This document shows positions 1 through 6,384 of a stretch of DNA of 10,330 nucleotides, one piece after another (the first letter of the stretch is position 1; the number at the start of each line of letters is the position of its first letter). The position numbers were made by a program, and so were the translations under genes. The stretch is from the NCBI GenBank assembly GCA_010030955.1, contig RHBP01000060.1:1-10330 (forward strand), in the 5' to 3' direction. Below the pieces are notes generated by a model. That model worked only from the letters and a program-made list of their open reading frames with translations. It was not told where the DNA came from and did no database searches. This DNA comes from Synechococcaceae bacterium WBB_10_009 (GTDB lineage: Bacteria > Cyanobacteriota > Cyanobacteriia > PCC-6307 > Cyanobiaceae).

Positions 1-3
1 GCC

Positions 4-648
4 ATGCTTCTGCTGGTGCATGGCCGCAGCGGCGGATTGGTGCCGGATGAATGGCTGCAGTTCTCCGAGCGGTTGGCGGAACGCCGCCAAGCTCCGGTGG
101 TGGTGCATCCGCTGACCGCAGGGTTGCCCAGCCAACTCCAGAACGGGGTGGGGCTGCCTCTCGATCCGGCGCTGGCGCTCACGCTCGCACCACTTCTGCT
201 GCTTCCTGGGGCCCATGTTCGGGTCGATCTCCCCTCGATCGTGGGGCAGTTGCGGGCCATCCGTCCCGGGGCGCTGCTGCGCCGCCTGCCATTTGTGGGG
301 GCATGGCCCCAGTGGCTTGATGCCCTCGAGGCGGAGCGCCAGGCGCAAGGGCCAGCGGCGGCGGGTTTCGCCGCGGCGCCCCTGTTGCTGCACCATCCGC
401 TGGACGGGCTTCTGGCGCAGCGCTATCTGAGGCTGCTGGAGGCCCGAACTGGTTTTTGCTGCAGGGCCACTCCATACAGTGCCGAGCACCTGGCCGAGTT
501 GCGCCAGACCCTGCGCTCCCCTGCTTTGCCCATGGCTCTGGCCGCCAATCGGCTCACCGATGAGCTGGCGAATGTGGTGGGGCCGCCATTGCTGCAACGG
601 GCTCGCTTCCGCGACTGTCTGATGCAGGTGTTGGTGGGGCAGCCATGA
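4..648 (+). CDS. CbiX-like sirohydrochlorin chelatase family protein (5' end may lie outside window)
   Basis: 214 residues from the ATG at position 4; the frame is open to the window edge, so a longer N-terminus cannot be excluded. The protein opens with a beta strand leading into VHG (His6), as CbiX/SirB chelatases do. It later has LLLLPGAHVRVDLP (residues 64-77), matching the family's 'pGxHxxxDiP' motif with the second metal-binding His at 71. The second half (about 125-214, starting APLLLHHP) looks like the degenerate second domain of a long two-domain CbiX and lacks clear catalytic motifs. Known family role: insertion of Fe2+ or Co2+ into sirohydrochlorin in the cytoplasm. The stop overlaps the cobA start by 4 bp (ATGA), so the two are coupled; CobA makes precorrin-2, the precursor of the CbiX substrate, which supports the call. 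The sequence is divergent, so ferrochelatase or cobaltochelatase activity is inference; it could be a non-catalytic relative. Confidence 0.65.
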   Translation: MLLLVHGRSGGLVPDEWLQFSERLAERRQAPVVVHPLTAGLPSQLQNGVGLPLDPALALTLAPLLLLPGAHVRVDLPSIVGQLRAIRPGALLRRLPFVGAWPQWLDALEAERQAQGPAAAGFAAAPLLLHHPLDGLLAQRYLRLLEARTGFCCRATPYSAEHLAELRQTLRSPALPMALAANRLTDELANVVGPPLLQRARFRDCLMQVLVGQP

Positions 649-1448
649 GTGAGCGTCCCTTGGGCACCGTGTACCTGGTGGGGGCCGGCCCCGGCGACCC
701 CGATTTGCTCACCGTCAAGGCGGTTCGCCTGCTGCGTCAGTGCGATGCGCTGGTGTACGACTCTTTGGTGCCCCATGAGGTGTTGAACCTGGTGCCTGCG
801 GCCGCGGAACGCCATTTCGTGGGCAAGCGCCGCGGCCATCACTCGGTGCCCCAGCCCTCCACCAACGCGGTGTTGGTGGAGTTGGCCGCCCGCCACCGCT
901 GTGTGGTGCGGCTCAAGGGGGGTGATCCCTTCCTGTTTGGTCGTGGTGGTGAGGAGGCGGCCCACCTGGAGCGCCATGGCGTTGCGGTGGAGGTGGTGCC
1001 CGGGGTCACGGCGGGCATTGCGGCCCCGGCCTATCTCGGGATTCCGGTGACCCATCGGCGCGCCGGCAGCTCGGTGACCTTCGTGACCGGCCATGAGGAG
1101 ATCGACAAAGGTCGCCCGGGCGTTGATTGGCGAGGCTTGGCCCGCAGCAGCGATGGCCTGGTGATCTACATGGGGCTGCACAACCTGGCCCACATTTGCG
1201 AGGAGCTCATGGCCGGTGGCCTGGCGCCCACCACCCCGGCGGCCGCAGTGCAACAGGGCACCGTGCGCGGTCAGCGGAGCGTGGTGGCGGAGCTCCAGGG
1301 CTTGGCTCAGGCGGTGCTTGAGGCGGCTTTGGCCTCCCCTTCGATTGTGGTGATTGGCGAGGTGGTGAATCAGCGGGTGGCGAGCTGTGCTCCTGAGCCA
1401 GCGGCGGTGGAGATGCCGATCCCCTTGCCTGGAGCGCCCGAGCCGTAG
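645..1448 (+). CDS. cobA: Uroporphyrinogen-III C-methyltransferase
   Basis: 267 residues, the usual length for a stand-alone CobA/SUMT. It carries the family's signatures in order: the N-terminal SAM site GAGPGDPDLLT (13-23), VRLKGGDPFLFGRGGEE (88-104), and PGVTAGIAAPAYLGIPVTHR (119-138), followed by the C-terminal lobe including VIYMGL (173-178). The enzyme transfers two methyl groups from S-adenosylmethionine to uroporphyrinogen III, giving precorrin-2, the branch point from haem/chlorophyll towards siroheme and cobalamin. There is no fused uroporphyrinogen-III synthase or CysG-type dehydrogenase/ferrochelatase domain. The ATG overlaps the stop of the CbiX-like gene (ATGA), with a G-rich stretch (ggtgggg) just upstream as a possible ribosome binding site. 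Siroheme is the cofactor of nitrite and sulfite reductases, so the pair probably serves nitrogen and sulfur assimilation; that last step is inference. Confidence 0.96.
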   Translation: MSERPLGTVYLVGAGPGDPDLLTVKAVRLLRQCDALVYDSLVPHEVLNLVPAAAERHFVGKRRGHHSVPQPSTNAVLVELAARHRCVVRLKGGDPFLFGRGGEEAAHLERHGVAVEVVPGVTAGIAAPAYLGIPVTHRRAGSSVTFVTGHEEIDKGRPGVDWRGLARSSDGLVIYMGLHNLAHICEELMAGGLAPTTPAAAVQQGTVRGQRSVVAELQGLAQAVLEAALASPSIVVIGEVVNQRVASCAPEPAAVEMPIPLPGAPEP

Positions 1449-1477
1449 CCCTCGCTACCGATTGCCAAACCACCTGA

Positions 1478-1513
1478 ATCACTGGCCTACGCAACGGTTG
1501 GTTGCGTAGTGAT
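1478..1513 (+). terminator. Stem-loop after cobA, possible terminator
   Basis: A perfect 9-bp inverted repeat, CTACGCAAC (1487-1495) and GTTGCGTAG (1501-1509), encloses a 5-base loop. Four further base pairs (ATCA 1478-1481 with TGAT 1510-1513) extend the stem across a one-sided bulge. It begins 30 bp past the cobA stop. No T-run follows, so it is not a classic intrinsic terminator; many cyanobacterial 3' ends lack one. It could also be an operator or an mRNA-stabilising hairpin. Confidence 0.4.
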
Positions 1514-1660
1514 GCGAACCTTTGCGCGCCCGCCGATGCGGTTCATTGGCCCATTGCTCCGGCCCTCCCCGGGCCATCCCTTGCCATGGTCAGCCTCCCC
1601 ATCCAGCAGGACGCCCTGCAGCATGAAAGCCGATCCCAGGGGCCCGGTCGCCGGGCTCCG

Positions 1661-2137
1661 ATGTTCGAGCTGATTCCCTACGAGAAGTTCCGCGATACCC
1701 CCGCCGTTCGCTTTTTCGACATCACGGTTGCCGAGTCCAACGCCCGCGACCTGGTGATCCATTCCGGCCCGGCCGTCAGCCCCCCCGATGAGGACAAGAC
1801 CGGTGCTTGGCAGTTTTATCTGCACCCCCACCAGGAGGACAACCTGCTGGCGCTGCACGGCGGCCGCACCTTCTACCTGGTGAATTTCGGCTGGAATTAC
1901 CCGTATCACATCGTTCGGCTTGACACCGGCGGCGACATCCTGCGCATCCCCCCCGGCACGTTCCACCGTTCGGTGTCGGACCCCGACGGCTCGGTGGTGC
2001 TCAACCAGGCGGTGCGTGACCAGGGCGCCAGCGTGCTCCGGGAATTCCGCGTGTACAACAGCCGCCGGATTCCGCGGCTGTTTGCCACCACCTTCAAAAC
2101 GGCGCCGCTGCCGAAGCTGCACGGCGTGAGCTGGTAA
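1661..2137 (+). CDS. Cupin-domain protein of unknown function
   Basis: 158 residues from the ATG at 1661 (MFELIPYEKF). Both cupin motifs are visible. Motif 1 lies around GAWQFYLHPHQED (48-60), with metal-ligand candidates His55, His57 and Glu59. Motif 2 is GDILRIPPGTFH (91-102) and fits G(X)5PXG(X)2H exactly, with His102. The fold would be a single small beta-barrel, probably cytoplasmic; no signal peptide or membrane segment is seen. Substrate and reaction are unknown. The frame stays open upstream: an in-frame ATG at 1586 would add 25 residues, and a TTG at 1502 would add 53. None of the three has a convincing Shine-Dalgarno sequence. I chose 1661 because the recognisable folded sequence starts there, but 1586 is possible since its codons have G/C third positions similar to the gene body. 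The gene is separated from cobA by the stem-loop and converges with the small gene at 2154-2357. Confidence 0.78.
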   Translation: MFELIPYEKFRDTPAVRFFDITVAESNARDLVIHSGPAVSPPDEDKTGAWQFYLHPHQEDNLLALHGGRTFYLVNFGWNYPYHIVRLDTGGDILRIPPGTFHRSVSDPDGSVVLNQAVRDQGASVLREFRVYNSRRIPRLFATTFKTAPLPKLHGVSW

Positions 2138-2153
2138 CCCCCGGGCGGGTGGT

Positions 2154-2357
2154 TCAGGCCTGCTGGCGCCAGCGCGGCAGGGCCATGCTCTCCCGTTGGT
2201 TGAAGCGCTCGCACACGGCGTAGGCCGCGGGCAGGTTGGCCACCCGTTCCCAGGTGCCATCCGCTTGCTCGTGGTTCACCACGTAGCCCCCGGCGCCGTC
2301 CCGGGCGATCCGGCATCCATCCCCTGTGATGCCCACCAGATGAAGCTGACCGCCCAT
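2154..2357 (-). CDS. Small protein of unknown function (67 aa)
   Basis: 67 residues starting MGGQLHLVGITGDG and ending PRWRQQA. I do not recognise a family. The start at 2357 is chosen because GGAG (2366-2369) sits 8 nt upstream of the ATG, a well-placed Shine-Dalgarno sequence. A GTG at 2426 would extend the frame by 23 residues but has no ribosome binding site. The composition looks like a folded soluble protein: a Gly-rich N-terminal half (GITGDGCRIARDGAGGYVV) suggests short beta strands, and a C-terminal half (ERVANLPAAYAVCERFNQRE) suggests a helix with two cysteines overall (positions 15 and 49). No signal peptide or membrane segment is seen. It lies 138 bp downstream of the DUF2126 gene on the same strand, and its stop is 16 bp from the end of the convergent cupin gene. 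Low-complexity shadow reading is unlikely given the SD and sensible composition. Confidence 0.65.
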   Translation of the reverse strand: MGGQLHLVGITGDGCRIARDGAGGYVVNHEQADGTWERVANLPAAYAVCERFNQRESMALPRWRQQA

Positions 2358-2365
2358 GGATTTCG

Positions 2366-2369
2366 CTCC
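2366..2369 (-). promoter_or_regulatory. Ribosome binding site deciding the start of the 67-aa gene
   Basis: GGAG on the minus strand, 8 nt before the ATG at 2357. The alternative upstream GTG (2426) has no such element, so this site favours the shorter protein. Confidence 0.6.
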
Positions 2370-2495
2370 GTACTGAATCGGTTCTACGCCCGTGGCTTGC
2401 CCGCGAGCCTGTGTGGCTTTGCCCACGCAAACAATCTTGAGCCTGTTGAAGCAATGCTGAATCGGGCTGCCGGTTTGCTTTCGATTTGAGCCGGC

Positions 2496-4520
2496 TCAGA
2501 GGCGTAGATCCACTGTGCTGCAATGCTCCCCGGCGGCCTGGAGCGCTGCGGCCGGCGGCGGTGCAGCGGCGGGCTCGGGCGCCGTGGCCGTGAGCAGCTC
2601 AAAACCTGTGGACTCGCTCTGCAGCCGCCAGTGGGCCAACGGCCGCTCCCCCTCCAGCAGCTCCAGGCTGAGGGGCACGTGCACCGGCAGGCAGGGGTGC
2701 AGGCAGGGGAACAGGGCCTCCTGGCGGTACCGCACCGCCAGCGGTTGCTCGGGATCGGTGGGCCAGCGCAACTCCCTTCCCTGCAGCCGCAGGCCGTAGC
2801 GCTGCCGCAGGGCCGCCGAGCCGATCAGTTCGACGCGCCGCAGGGAGCTGTCCACAAAGCGGCTGGTGCTGCCCCCCTCCACCGGTGTGTCGCACAGCAG
2901 CGGCCAGGGCTCCAGCGCCTGGCGGATGCTGAGTTCTGCCTCCCCCTGCTGCCAGTGCAGCAGCTCCGGGAAGCGCCAGGCCCAGATGGCCTGGAACGGT
3001 TCGGGATCCAGGGGCAGCCCGGCCGCCGCCAGGTCGGCCAGCACCTGCTCCAGATCCGTCCAGAGCTGGCTGGGCAGCAGGGCCCGGTCGTGCAGCTGAT
3101 CCCCCCAGGGGCGCAGGCCGCTGGGCCGCAGCTCCGCATCCAGCAGCCGCACCACCAGGGCCCGGAACAGCAGCGCCACGGCGCTGCTCCAGCGGTGGTC
3201 GGGCATCGATTCCAGGGCCCGAAACTCCAGCAGCCCCTGGCAGCCGGCGGTCCAGGCGGGGTTCCAAAACTTGTCGAGGCTGATCTCGCTGCGGTGGGTG
3301 TTGCCGCTGCGGTCGGCGTGCAGGTGCCGCAGGGTTTCGCCGATGGCCACCCGCTGATCCCCCGCCGGCAGAGCGGCCAGGGTGCGGTGCGCCAACTCCA
3401 GATCCAGCCATGCGGCGCTGCCCTCATCGGGTCGGGGGGCCTGGGAGGCCGGGCCCACGCTGCGGCCGCTGAACAGATACGCCAAACAGGGGTGGTGCTG
3501 CCAGTAGCGCAGCACCGCCACCATCCAGGCGGGCCGGCTGAAGAAGGGGTGGTGCTCCAGGTTGGGGCCCCCCAGCAGCAGGTGGTTGCCGCCGCCGGTG
3601 CCCTCGGTGCGCTCGCCCTGCTGTTTCCAGCTGCGCAGCCCCACTGCGGCTCCGGCCTGCTCCAGCAGCGCCATCCAGCCGGCGTATTCCTGCCAGCTGT
3701 GGCACACCGGCAGGTTGATCTCCAGCACGCCGGGGTCGGCGGTGAGCCCCAGCACGCGCCAGTGCTCGCCCGCATCCACCGGCAGCAGGCCGCTTAGCTC
3801 CGCCGGCCGCCAGAGCTGGCTGCGGGCGCTGACCAACCCCAGCAGCTGCTCCAGGGGCTGGCGCTCCAGGGGCGGCAGAAACAGTCCCCAGCCCTGCGGA
3901 TCCAGTTCCAGGGTGAGCACCTGCCGCAGGGCCCCCTCGGGGAAGTGCTCCAGCGGCAGCCGCAGCCCCGCCGGTCCCGGGGCGCCGCTGAGTTGGCGCA
4001 GCTCGTCGGCCAGGGCCCACTGCACCGAATGCCAGCGGCCCTGCTCGCAGCTCAGGGGCAGGGCCCACACCCGCCGCTCGGGCGCCAGCGGATCCCGCAG
4101 GGGCAGCGGCTGCACCGGGTCGCCCACCAGGGCGGTGCCGATGGCCTGCAGCAGCGCCAGGGCTTCGCTGGCGGTGGGCGGTGGTGCCCCAGGCCGATCG
4201 GGCCAGGGCAGCAGCGGCTGGCCGTCACGGCCGGTGATCAGCCGCAGGGCCCAGCGGGGGTTCACCTCGCCGTCGTAACGCTTGCCGGGGCAGAACAGCA
4301 GCAAACTGCCGGGCCAGGCGCGCCGCTGCAGCTCCGCCGCCAGGGCCCGCGCCACCGGCAGCTTGGTGGGGCCATCGGCCGCCACGCTCCACTCGGCCCC
4401 CTGGGGGTCGATGGGCACCAGGGTGGGTTCGCCCCCCATGGTGAGCCGGATGCCGGCCTGCCCTAGCCGCTCCTCCACCGCCGCGGCTGTGCTGTGGAAG
4501 GCGGCGGGCAGGGGGGGCAT
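2496..4520 (-). CDS. DUF2126 (COG4196) protein, free-standing
   Basis: 674 residues from the ATG at 4520, 2 nt after the stop of the transglutaminase gene. The frame stays open back to a GTG at 4577, inside that gene, but the ATG is the better start and is probably reached by translational coupling. DUF2126 hallmarks run along the protein: MGGEPT (28-33), GKRYDGEVNPRWAL near 79-92, GTGGGNHLLLGGP (307-319), YWQHHPCLAYLFSG (339-352), SGNTHRSEISLDKFWNP (405-421), then a C-terminal beta-rich part with a Pro/Ala-rich tail. In many proteobacteria this domain follows an N-terminal transglutaminase domain in a single protein of roughly 1,100 residues. Here the two parts are separate adjacent genes in the same order. 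The molecular activity of DUF2126 is not established; context suggests a role in peptide synthesis or processing together with the ATP-grasp and transglutaminase partners. It is the last gene of the four-gene operon. Confidence 0.92.
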   Translation of the reverse strand: MPPLPAAFHSTAAAVEERLGQAGIRLTMGGEPTLVPIDPQGAEWSVAADGPTKLPVARALAAELQRRAWPGSLLLFCPGKRYDGEVNPRWALRLITGRDGQPLLPWPDRPGAPPPTASEALALLQAIGTALVGDPVQPLPLRDPLAPERRVWALPLSCEQGRWHSVQWALADELRQLSGAPGPAGLRLPLEHFPEGALRQVLTLELDPQGWGLFLPPLERQPLEQLLGLVSARSQLWRPAELSGLLPVDAGEHWRVLGLTADPGVLEINLPVCHSWQEYAGWMALLEQAGAAVGLRSWKQQGERTEGTGGGNHLLLGGPNLEHHPFFSRPAWMVAVLRYWQHHPCLAYLFSGRSVGPASQAPRPDEGSAAWLDLELAHRTLAALPAGDQRVAIGETLRHLHADRSGNTHRSEISLDKFWNPAWTAGCQGLLEFRALESMPDHRWSSAVALLFRALVVRLLDAELRPSGLRPWGDQLHDRALLPSQLWTDLEQVLADLAAAGLPLDPEPFQAIWAWRFPELLHWQQGEAELSIRQALEPWPLLCDTPVEGGSTSRFVDSSLRRVELIGSAALRQRYGLRLQGRELRWPTDPEQPLAVRYRQEALFPCLHPCLPVHVPLSLELLEGERPLAHWRLQSESTGFELLTATAPEPAAAPPPAAALQAAGEHCSTVDLRL

Positions 4521-4522
4521 GG

Positions 4523-5404
4523 CTACAGCCGGGCGGAATTGCTGGAGCCGCTGAGGATCTCGGCGCTGATCGACCACTCCAGTTCGCTCTCCACCCCCGG
4601 CGGGCCGGAGAAGGTGCCGCTCACGGCGGCGGTGAGGTCGGAGCGGGAGGAGGTGGCCACGGGGATGTAGCGGTCGTCCACCGGCCCCTTGCCGCTGGGG
4701 TCGAAGCCGCGCCAGCCGGCCCCCTGCAGGTACACCTCGGCCCAGGCGTGCAGGTCGTAGCGCTCGGGGGCCGGATCCACCAGGTGGTAGCCGCTCACGA
4801 AGCGGGCCGGTAGCCCCAGGCTGCGGCAGCTTTCGATCATCAGCATCGCCAGGTCGCGGCAGGAGCCCACCCGTTCCTTGAGGGTGCGGCCGGCGGGCCA
4901 GGCGGGGCCCACGTGCCGTTGGGTGTACTTCACCCGGTCTTGGATGATCTCGATCAGCTGCTGCAGGAAGTTGAGGCTGCGGCCGTCGCTGCCGATCAGG
5001 GCCTCCTGGGCCAGGTCGGCGGCGGCGGCATCGTGCTGGCCGTTGGGCAACCAGCCCTGCAGGTTGCTGAGCAGGTCCGGGTTGAGCTTGCCGATGGCCA
5101 CCGGCAGCTGCGCCATCTGCTCATCCAGGCAGGCTTCGATCAGCGGTGGCGTGAAGGTTTCCACCTCGCTGGTGGCCACCACCGTGAAGCGATCGGCGTC
5201 GCCGAGGAAGCGCGCCCGGGTGATGGTGTCGCCGCCGGCGGCCATCAGCTCGTAGAGCTGGCTGGGGTCGGGGCTGATCTCGAGGCGAAAGTCGAGCAGG
5301 CGTTGGAAGCCATGGGGCCGCGGCCGCAGGCAGAAGCGGTGCGGCCCGAGCTGCACCGGCTTGCTGTAGCGGTAATCGAAGCGGTGGATCAGGCGGGCGC
5401 GCAT
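4523..5404 (-). CDS. Transglutaminase-like cysteine protease family protein (COG1305)
   Basis: 293 residues. An N-terminal beta domain begins MRARLIHRFDYRYSKPVQLG, typical of bacterial transglutaminase-like proteins. The catalytic core holds the expected triad: Cys182 in VGSCRDLAMLMIE, His219 in DLHAWAEVYL, and Asp235 in GFDPSGK. All three are intact, so an active enzyme is expected. Members of this superfamily in bacteria mostly act as cysteine peptidases or peptide amidases rather than protein cross-linkers. No signal peptide is seen, so it is probably cytoplasmic. The ATG at 5404 overlaps the end of the alpha-E gene by 16 bp and has a GGA 6 nt upstream. The next gene, DUF2126, begins 2 nt after its stop. 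In other bacteria these two are often one fused protein, which implies a physical or functional partnership. Cleavage of a peptide made by the ATP-grasp partner is inference. Confidence 0.93.
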   Translation of the reverse strand: MRARLIHRFDYRYSKPVQLGPHRFCLRPRPHGFQRLLDFRLEISPDPSQLYELMAAGGDTITRARFLGDADRFTVVATSEVETFTPPLIEACLDEQMAQLPVAIGKLNPDLLSNLQGWLPNGQHDAAAADLAQEALIGSDGRSLNFLQQLIEIIQDRVKYTQRHVGPAWPAGRTLKERVGSCRDLAMLMIESCRSLGLPARFVSGYHLVDPAPERYDLHAWAEVYLQGAGWRGFDPSGKGPVDDRYIPVATSSRSDLTAAVSGTFSGPPGVESELEWSISAEILSGSSNSARL

Positions 5405-6384
5405 GCCAGGTCCGGGCTGGAAACAACAACGGGCTCGGCCAGGCCCGGCAACACGAAGTAGCGGGCATGGATCAGACCATGCAGGTTATTGAGATCGCTC
5501 TGCAACGCGTCGATGGCTTCATGCAAGCCGCCGCTGATCAGCTCATCGATGCCGGTGTAGCTCCAGCGGGCCAGGGTGAGGCCGCTGAGGCATTCGAGGT
5601 CGTCCGGGGCGCCGGGCACCGAGCTGCCGCCCACCAGCTTCAGCGTTTCGTGGATGCGCTCCATGCAGTAGCGCACCGAGCGGGGGAAAGCCGGATCCAG
5701 CAGCAGGAACGCTGCCACCGCCTTGGGGGTGATCACCCCCAGCTGCGATTGGCGGAACATCTGATACGCCCCGGCGCTGCGCAGCAGCGAAATCCACTGC
5801 AGTTCATCCAGCACGCCCCCCACCTCCTCGGGGCTGGGCAGCAGCAGGAAATACTTCACATCGAGGATGCGGGTGGTTTTGTCGGCCCGCTCGATCAACC
5901 GCCCCAGCCGGCTGAACTGCCAGGAGAGGTCGCGGCTGAGGGTGGCATCGGTGACGCCATAGAACAGCTGGCAGCCGCGGCGGATCTCCCGCAGCTGCTC
6001 CTGGGGCGGTTGATCCCAGAAGCTGTCGCTCTCCAGCAGGGTCCAGTAGAGGCTGTTGATCTGCTCCCACATCTCCGTGGTGATCACATCGCGGATCTGG
6101 CGCGCGTTCTCCCGGGCCAGGGCGATGCAGTTCACCACGCTGTTGGGGTTGGCCTCCGCCTGCACCAGGAAGGTCACCACCTCGGTGGCTCCGCCGCCTG
6201 GGTAGAGGCGGTCGAACAGCTCGCGGTCGCCGCTGGCGTCGATCAGGGGCTGCCAGGGCTCGGCGCTGCCGGGGGGGCAGTCGAGGGCCATGGCTTCGCT
6301 CACCTCCACGAAGCGGGAGATGTTCTCCGCCCGCTCCACGTAGCGGTTGATCCAGTAGAGCGAATCGGCAACGCGGCTCAACAT
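5389..6384 (-). CDS. Alpha-E domain protein (DUF403, COG2307)
   Basis: 331 residues from the ATG at 6384, a normal length for the family. The N-terminus MLSRVADSLYWINRYVERAENISRF (first 25 residues) is the family hallmark. Other conserved stretches are ARENARQIRD (90-99), the YWTLLES helix (113-119), and FSRLGRLIERADKTTRILDV (157-176). The protein is expected to be all-helical, rich in Glu/Arg pairs, and cytoplasmic. No enzymatic activity is established; alpha-E proteins nearly always sit beside a circularly permuted ATP-grasp protein and a transglutaminase-like protein, as here. The start overlaps the ATP-grasp stop by 7 bp and the end overlaps the transglutaminase start by 16 bp, so translation is coupled. 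The reading frame continues open far upstream through the ATP-grasp gene, but that is an out-of-frame shadow caused by high GC; only the part from 6384 has family similarity. Confidence 0.94.
   Translation of the reverse strand: MLSRVADSLYWINRYVERAENISRFVEVSEAMALDCPPGSAEPWQPLIDASGDRELFDRLYPGGGATEVVTFLVQAEANPNSVVNCIALARENARQIRDVITTEMWEQINSLYWTLLESDSFWDQPPQEQLREIRRGCQLFYGVTDATLSRDLSWQFSRLGRLIERADKTTRILDVKYFLLLPSPEEVGGVLDELQWISLLRSAGAYQMFRQSQLGVITPKAVAAFLLLDPAFPRSVRYCMERIHETLKLVGGSSVPGAPDDLECLSGLTLARWSYTGIDELISGGLHEAIDALQSDLNNLHGLIHARYFVLPGLAEPVVVSSPDLACAPA

Noticed and set aside
1506..1519. GTA-N8-AAC, a one-mismatch NtcA site upstream of the cupin gene
   Set aside because: It overlaps the stem-loop, I saw no -10 box at the required spacing, and single-mismatch sites occur by chance at about this rate.
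2391..2426. Imperfect direct repeat (cgtggcttgccc and tgtggctttgccc) upstream of the 67-aa gene
   Set aside because: There are only two copies with mismatches and no associated site or symmetry; it is not distinguishable from chance.
2196..2489. 97-codon plus-strand frame opposite the 67-aa gene
   Set aside because: It has no ribosome binding site and no recognisable domain, and it competes with a minus-strand frame that has a good Shine-Dalgarno sequence. Part of it beyond 2357 could still be coding, but nothing supports that.
2487..2498. Perfect 12-bp palindrome TGAGCCGGCTCA at the DUF2126 stop codon
   Set aside because: As RNA it can form only a stem of about 4 bp with a four-base loop, no U-run follows, and such short GC palindromes are common in this composition.
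2523..3797. 424-codon open frame on the plus strand opposite the DUF2126 gene
   Set aside because: It is antisense to a gene with clear family motifs. The product is rich in Gln, Gly, Ala and Pro repeats, as expected of an antisense shadow in GC-rich DNA.
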